DNA of 64,000 nucleotides, from NCBI RefSeq assembly GCF_039524395.1, contig NZ_BAAAGO010000004.1. The stretch is one strand, 5' to 3'. Shown here one piece after another: positions 62,340 to 64,000 of the stretch (position 1 is its first letter; each line of letters opens with the position of its first letter). A program made the position numbers and the translations under genes. This stretch comes from Micropruina glycogenica (lineage in GTDB: Bacteria > Actinomycetota > Actinomycetes > Propionibacteriales > Propionibacteriaceae). The notes under the pieces are model-generated. The model made no database searches. It saw nothing but the letters and a program-made list of their open reading frames with translations, and was not told the origin of the DNA.

Positions 62340-62729
62340 TCAACTACCCGGCTCTGCCGCGGTGGGCTCGTGCCATTTCGCGAGGATTTCTGCCGCCCGC
62401 TGGTAGGTACTGGTGCCGCTGGCCAGCGCGATGACCAAATCGTAGGCGTCATCGTCGGGGGCTTCGAGAGTGACCGTGTTGAGTCCGTAGAACACCACCG
62501 TGGCCAGCCAGCCGATCCGCTCGTTCCCGTCGACGAGGGCGTGGTTGCGGACAAGCGATTCCAGCAGGACCGCAGCCTTGTCGTCGATGCCGCGGTAGGC
62601 GTCGTCATCGAACACGCTGACCTGGGGCCGGTGTACTGCCGAGTCGAGCAGTCCGATGTCCCGGATCGGGCCGACGCCCAGATCCTCGATGAGGCTGAGG
62701 ACATCTTCCAGGGTGAGGTATTCGATCAC
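62340..62729 (-). CDS. doc: Doc-like toxin (Fic/Doc family) with altered motif
   Basis: A 129-residue protein of the death-on-curing group: TLEDVLSLIEDLGVGPIRDI, GLLDSAVHRPQVSVFDD and the core motif HALVDGNERIGW (63-74). Doc proteins phosphorylate EF-Tu; the family motif is HxFx(D/N)(A/G)NKR. Here the third residue is Leu and the Lys is Glu70 (NER), so His63, Asp67, Asn69 and Arg71 remain but the Lys is lost. Activity is uncertain. It starts inside the stop codon of the antitoxin gene (ATGA). Confidence 0.88.
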   Translation of the reverse strand: MIEYLTLEDVLSLIEDLGVGPIRDIGLLDSAVHRPQVSVFDDDAYRGIDDKAAVLLESLVRNHALVDGNERIGWLATVVFYGLNTVTLEAPDDDAYDLVIALASGTSTYQRAAEILAKWHEPTAAEPGS

Positions 62730-62929
62730 TGGCCCAGGCGGTCAAGCAGGTCGGCGTACCGCTCCCGGGCCGACGCCGACAGCGCGGTGACCGTGTCGCG
62801 GCGCAGCCGGCGCGACGCCGCCTCGTGAATCGCGCGCACGGTCGCCTCCTGCTTGCTCACGCCTTGCGCCTCGGCTAACTGGGCGAGCGCCCTCTCGTCG
62901 TCGGGAGTCAGCCGCAGAGTCATCGCCAT
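62726..62929 (-). CDS. RHH/CopG-like antitoxin
   Basis: A 67-residue protein: MAMTLRLTPDDERALAQLAE forms the strand and first helix of a ribbon-helix-helix domain, followed by GVSKQEATVRAIHEAASRR and an extension that likely binds the toxin. ATG at 62929 (or 62923) is chosen; the same frame extended upstream runs through the divergent GNAT gene. TATCAT is 6 nt upstream, and the palindrome GATACCA-GTG-TGGTATC overlaps it. It overlaps doc by 4 nt, the classic antitoxin-first order. Confidence 0.85.
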   Translation of the reverse strand: MAMTLRLTPDDERALAQLAEAQGVSKQEATVRAIHEAASRRLRRDTVTALSASARERYADLLDRLGQ

Positions 62930-62937
62930 GCGTCCAT

Positions 62938-62954
62938 GATACCAGTGTGGTATC
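62938..62954. promoter_or_regulatory. Shared operator palindrome of the toxin cluster
   Basis: GATACCAGTGTGGTATC is a perfect 7+3+7 palindrome. It overlaps the -10 of the antitoxin-doc operon and ends 27 bp before the divergent GNAT start. It is the only palindrome in the 52-bp intergenic gap and would let one RHH protein control both directions. Confidence 0.75.
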
Positions 62955-62981
62955 GCCCGATCAGTCTCCCGATGAGCAGGC

Positions 62982-63497
62982 ATGGACCGAGTTGAAAGCC
63001 ATGACGCCGGTCTGGGAACGGTGAGCTTCACCCCACCGCGACCGCTGCGCCCCGACGACGACATCGCTGCCTTCGACTGCGGTCGCGACGCACTGAACGA
63101 ATGGCTGGTCCGCCGAGCGTTGCGCTCCGAACGCGAGCGGGATGCCCGCACCTACGTCAGCTGCGAGACCGACGGGGGACGGGTTGTTGGCTACTACTGC
63201 CTCGCGGCCTCCTCCGTGCAGCGCTCCACAGCATCAGCTGCGCAGTCGCGCAACGCTCCCGATCCCATTCCGGCGGTCCTGTTGGGCAGGCTCGCGGTCG
63301 ACCGCGCATTCCAGGGCGCACGGCTGGGAACGTCCCTGCTCCATGACGCTGTCGTCAACGCAACAACGGCGGCCGAGCGGATCGGGCTGCGAGCCCTCAT
63401 GGTCGACGCTCTCGACGACAACGCCGCAGCGTTCTATGCACGACACGGGTTCAAACCGTTCACCAACCAACCACTGCGCCTGTTCCACCGCCTGTAG
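62982..63497 (+). CDS. GNAT acetyltransferase resembling TacT/AtaT-type toxins
   Basis: A 171-residue GNAT protein. The N-terminal FDCGRDALNEWLVRRALRSE, then VVGYYCLAASSV, PDPIPAVLLGRLAVDRAFQG and the C-terminal AAAFYARHGFKPF with a likely catalytic Tyr match the toxin-type GNATs that acetylate aminoacyl-tRNAs. The acetyl-CoA loop is QGARLG where QGxGxG is usual, so a conserved Gly is Arg. The usual DUF1778 antitoxin is not next to it. It is divergent from the RHH-Doc pair with a shared 52-bp gap. ATG at 62982 is used; GTG at 63021 is an alternative. Confidence 0.85.
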   Translation: MDRVESHDAGLGTVSFTPPRPLRPDDDIAAFDCGRDALNEWLVRRALRSERERDARTYVSCETDGGRVVGYYCLAASSVQRSTASAAQSRNAPDPIPAVLLGRLAVDRAFQGARLGTSLLHDAVVNATTAAERIGLRALMVDALDDNAAAFYARHGFKPFTNQPLRLFHRL

Positions 63498-63616
63498 CCG
63501 AACCTGGGCCCTCCACCCACAACCCATCGCGAGGCGTTCAGAGATTCACTGACATGTCGCGGTGTGCGTGAGGGTAGCCCTCGGCTGGTGCTCACCCGAG
63601 CGCGCAGGCCCGCTCA

Positions 63617-63898
63617 TCAGCGAGCGGTGCGGTGCGGATCGTCTACCATTTTGGCCGCGTCAACGCAATGCCGCTTCAGGCGGTCCGCGCAACGAGTGAC
63701 CATTTCCACCAGATCGATGCCTAATCCCTCGGCGACCAACTCGAGGTCGCTCATGGTCCACACAGCACGGCCCTCCGACAGAGCGATTGCTTTCCGCTCA
63801 CCAACATTCAGCCAGAACGCAAGAACTTTCGGTTGTAACTCCTGACGATGCAACTCTGCACGGACCGTGCGTGCGACTGCACTGTTGAGTTGCATCAT
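63617..63898 (-). CDS. Small protein with a possible helix-turn-helix, unknown
   Basis: A 93-residue protein starting MMQLNSAVARTVRAELHRQE. A stretch VLAFWLNVGERKAIALSEGR, then WTMSDLELVAEGLGIDLVEM, resembles a degenerate XRE-type helix-turn-helix. The ATG at 63898 has a good AAGGGAG site. I cannot place it in a named family. It may be a regulator linked to the toxin cluster, but the distance (119 bp, opposite strand to the GNAT gene) makes that uncertain. Nothing further is visible between 63899 and 64000. Confidence 0.6.
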   Translation of the reverse strand: MMQLNSAVARTVRAELHRQELQPKVLAFWLNVGERKAIALSEGRAVWTMSDLELVAEGLGIDLVEMVTRCADRLKRHCVDAAKMVDDPHRTAR

Positions 63899-64000
63899 GC
63901 GATTCTCCCTTCATCCTGTCCCAAACCGATGATCTTCCTTGTGGTGCCGCGTGGGGACTGTCCGACGAACGGTGTAAATGGCGTTCATCATTGGTGATTC

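Noticed and set aside
62929..63151. Longer antitoxin start upstream of 62929
   Set aside because: The extension is antisense to the GNAT gene, rich in Arg and Ser with no domain, and runs through the operator.
63899..64000. Start of another gene at the right edge
   Set aside because: No start codon with a ribosome site or recognisable protein sequence was found in the last 100 bases; the stretch is too short to judge.

Overview
The window is high-GC DNA with tightly packed genes, many GTG starts and frequent ATGA/GTGA overlaps, typical of an actinobacterium. A two-subunit methylmalonyl-CoA mutase (mutA/mutB) with its GTPase meaB, and an acyl-CoA carboxylase set (alpha, beta, epsilon), point to propionate/methylmalonyl metabolism. 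MutB places Tyr243/His244 and the cobalamin His610 at the same positions I recall for the Propionibacterium shermanii enzyme. A member of the Propionibacteriaceae is the best guess; I could not test it with a search. No rRNA, tRNA, transposase or CRISPR array was seen.

Layout. 1-7.4 kb: an anchored secreted protein cut by the window edge, perM, a divergent tetR/MFS pair, then purN-purH-DUF3017. 7.4-16 kb: acyl-CoA synthetase, malate dehydrogenase, two small genes, a large secreted GH13 amylase, a phosphoribosyltransferase and a PPOX flavoprotein. 16-24 kb: purU, monomeric isocitrate dehydrogenase, an unrecognised membrane protein, a three-gene XRE operon, and an aldo/keto reductase lacking its catalytic Tyr. 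24-30.4 kb: an SMC-like ATPase, two cell-surface polymer enzymes, a CNNM-type transporter and a kinase. 30.5-37 kb: mutA-mutB-meaB and a second kinase. 37-45.3 kb: a BMP-type nucleoside ABC importer with cytidine deaminase, then a MocR regulator facing YczE. 45.4-48.9 kb: phosphate transporter facing metG. 49-58.2 kb: PadR module, kinase, hydrolase, phosphosugar mutase and purine nucleoside phosphorylase, GH114 lipoprotein and an LpdA-like flavoprotein. 58.3-61.9 kb: acyl-CoA carboxylase. 61.9-64 kb: a truncated aspartate aminotransferase abutting a toxin-antitoxin-like cluster.

How the genes connect. The carboxylase yields methylmalonyl-CoA (or malonyl-CoA) and the mutase converts methylmalonyl-CoA to succinyl-CoA; malate dehydrogenase and isocitrate dehydrogenase are nearby central-carbon genes. 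The nucleoside importer, cytidine deaminase, purine nucleoside phosphorylase and phosphosugar mutase form a salvage route, while purN, purH and purU serve de novo purine and one-carbon metabolism.

Non-coding signals. At least sixteen genes have a TANNNT hexamer ending 6-7 nt before the start codon, which suggests widespread leaderless transcription. Two unrelated regulators (TetR and XRE) have the same layout of paired palindromes around a 17-bp-spacer promoter. Two families of intergenic palindromic repeats recur, and pieces of one appear to have entered a coding sequence. The right end (RHH antitoxin-Doc toxin with a divergent GNAT toxin-like gene over one shared operator, beside a broken aspC) is the most accessory-looking part.
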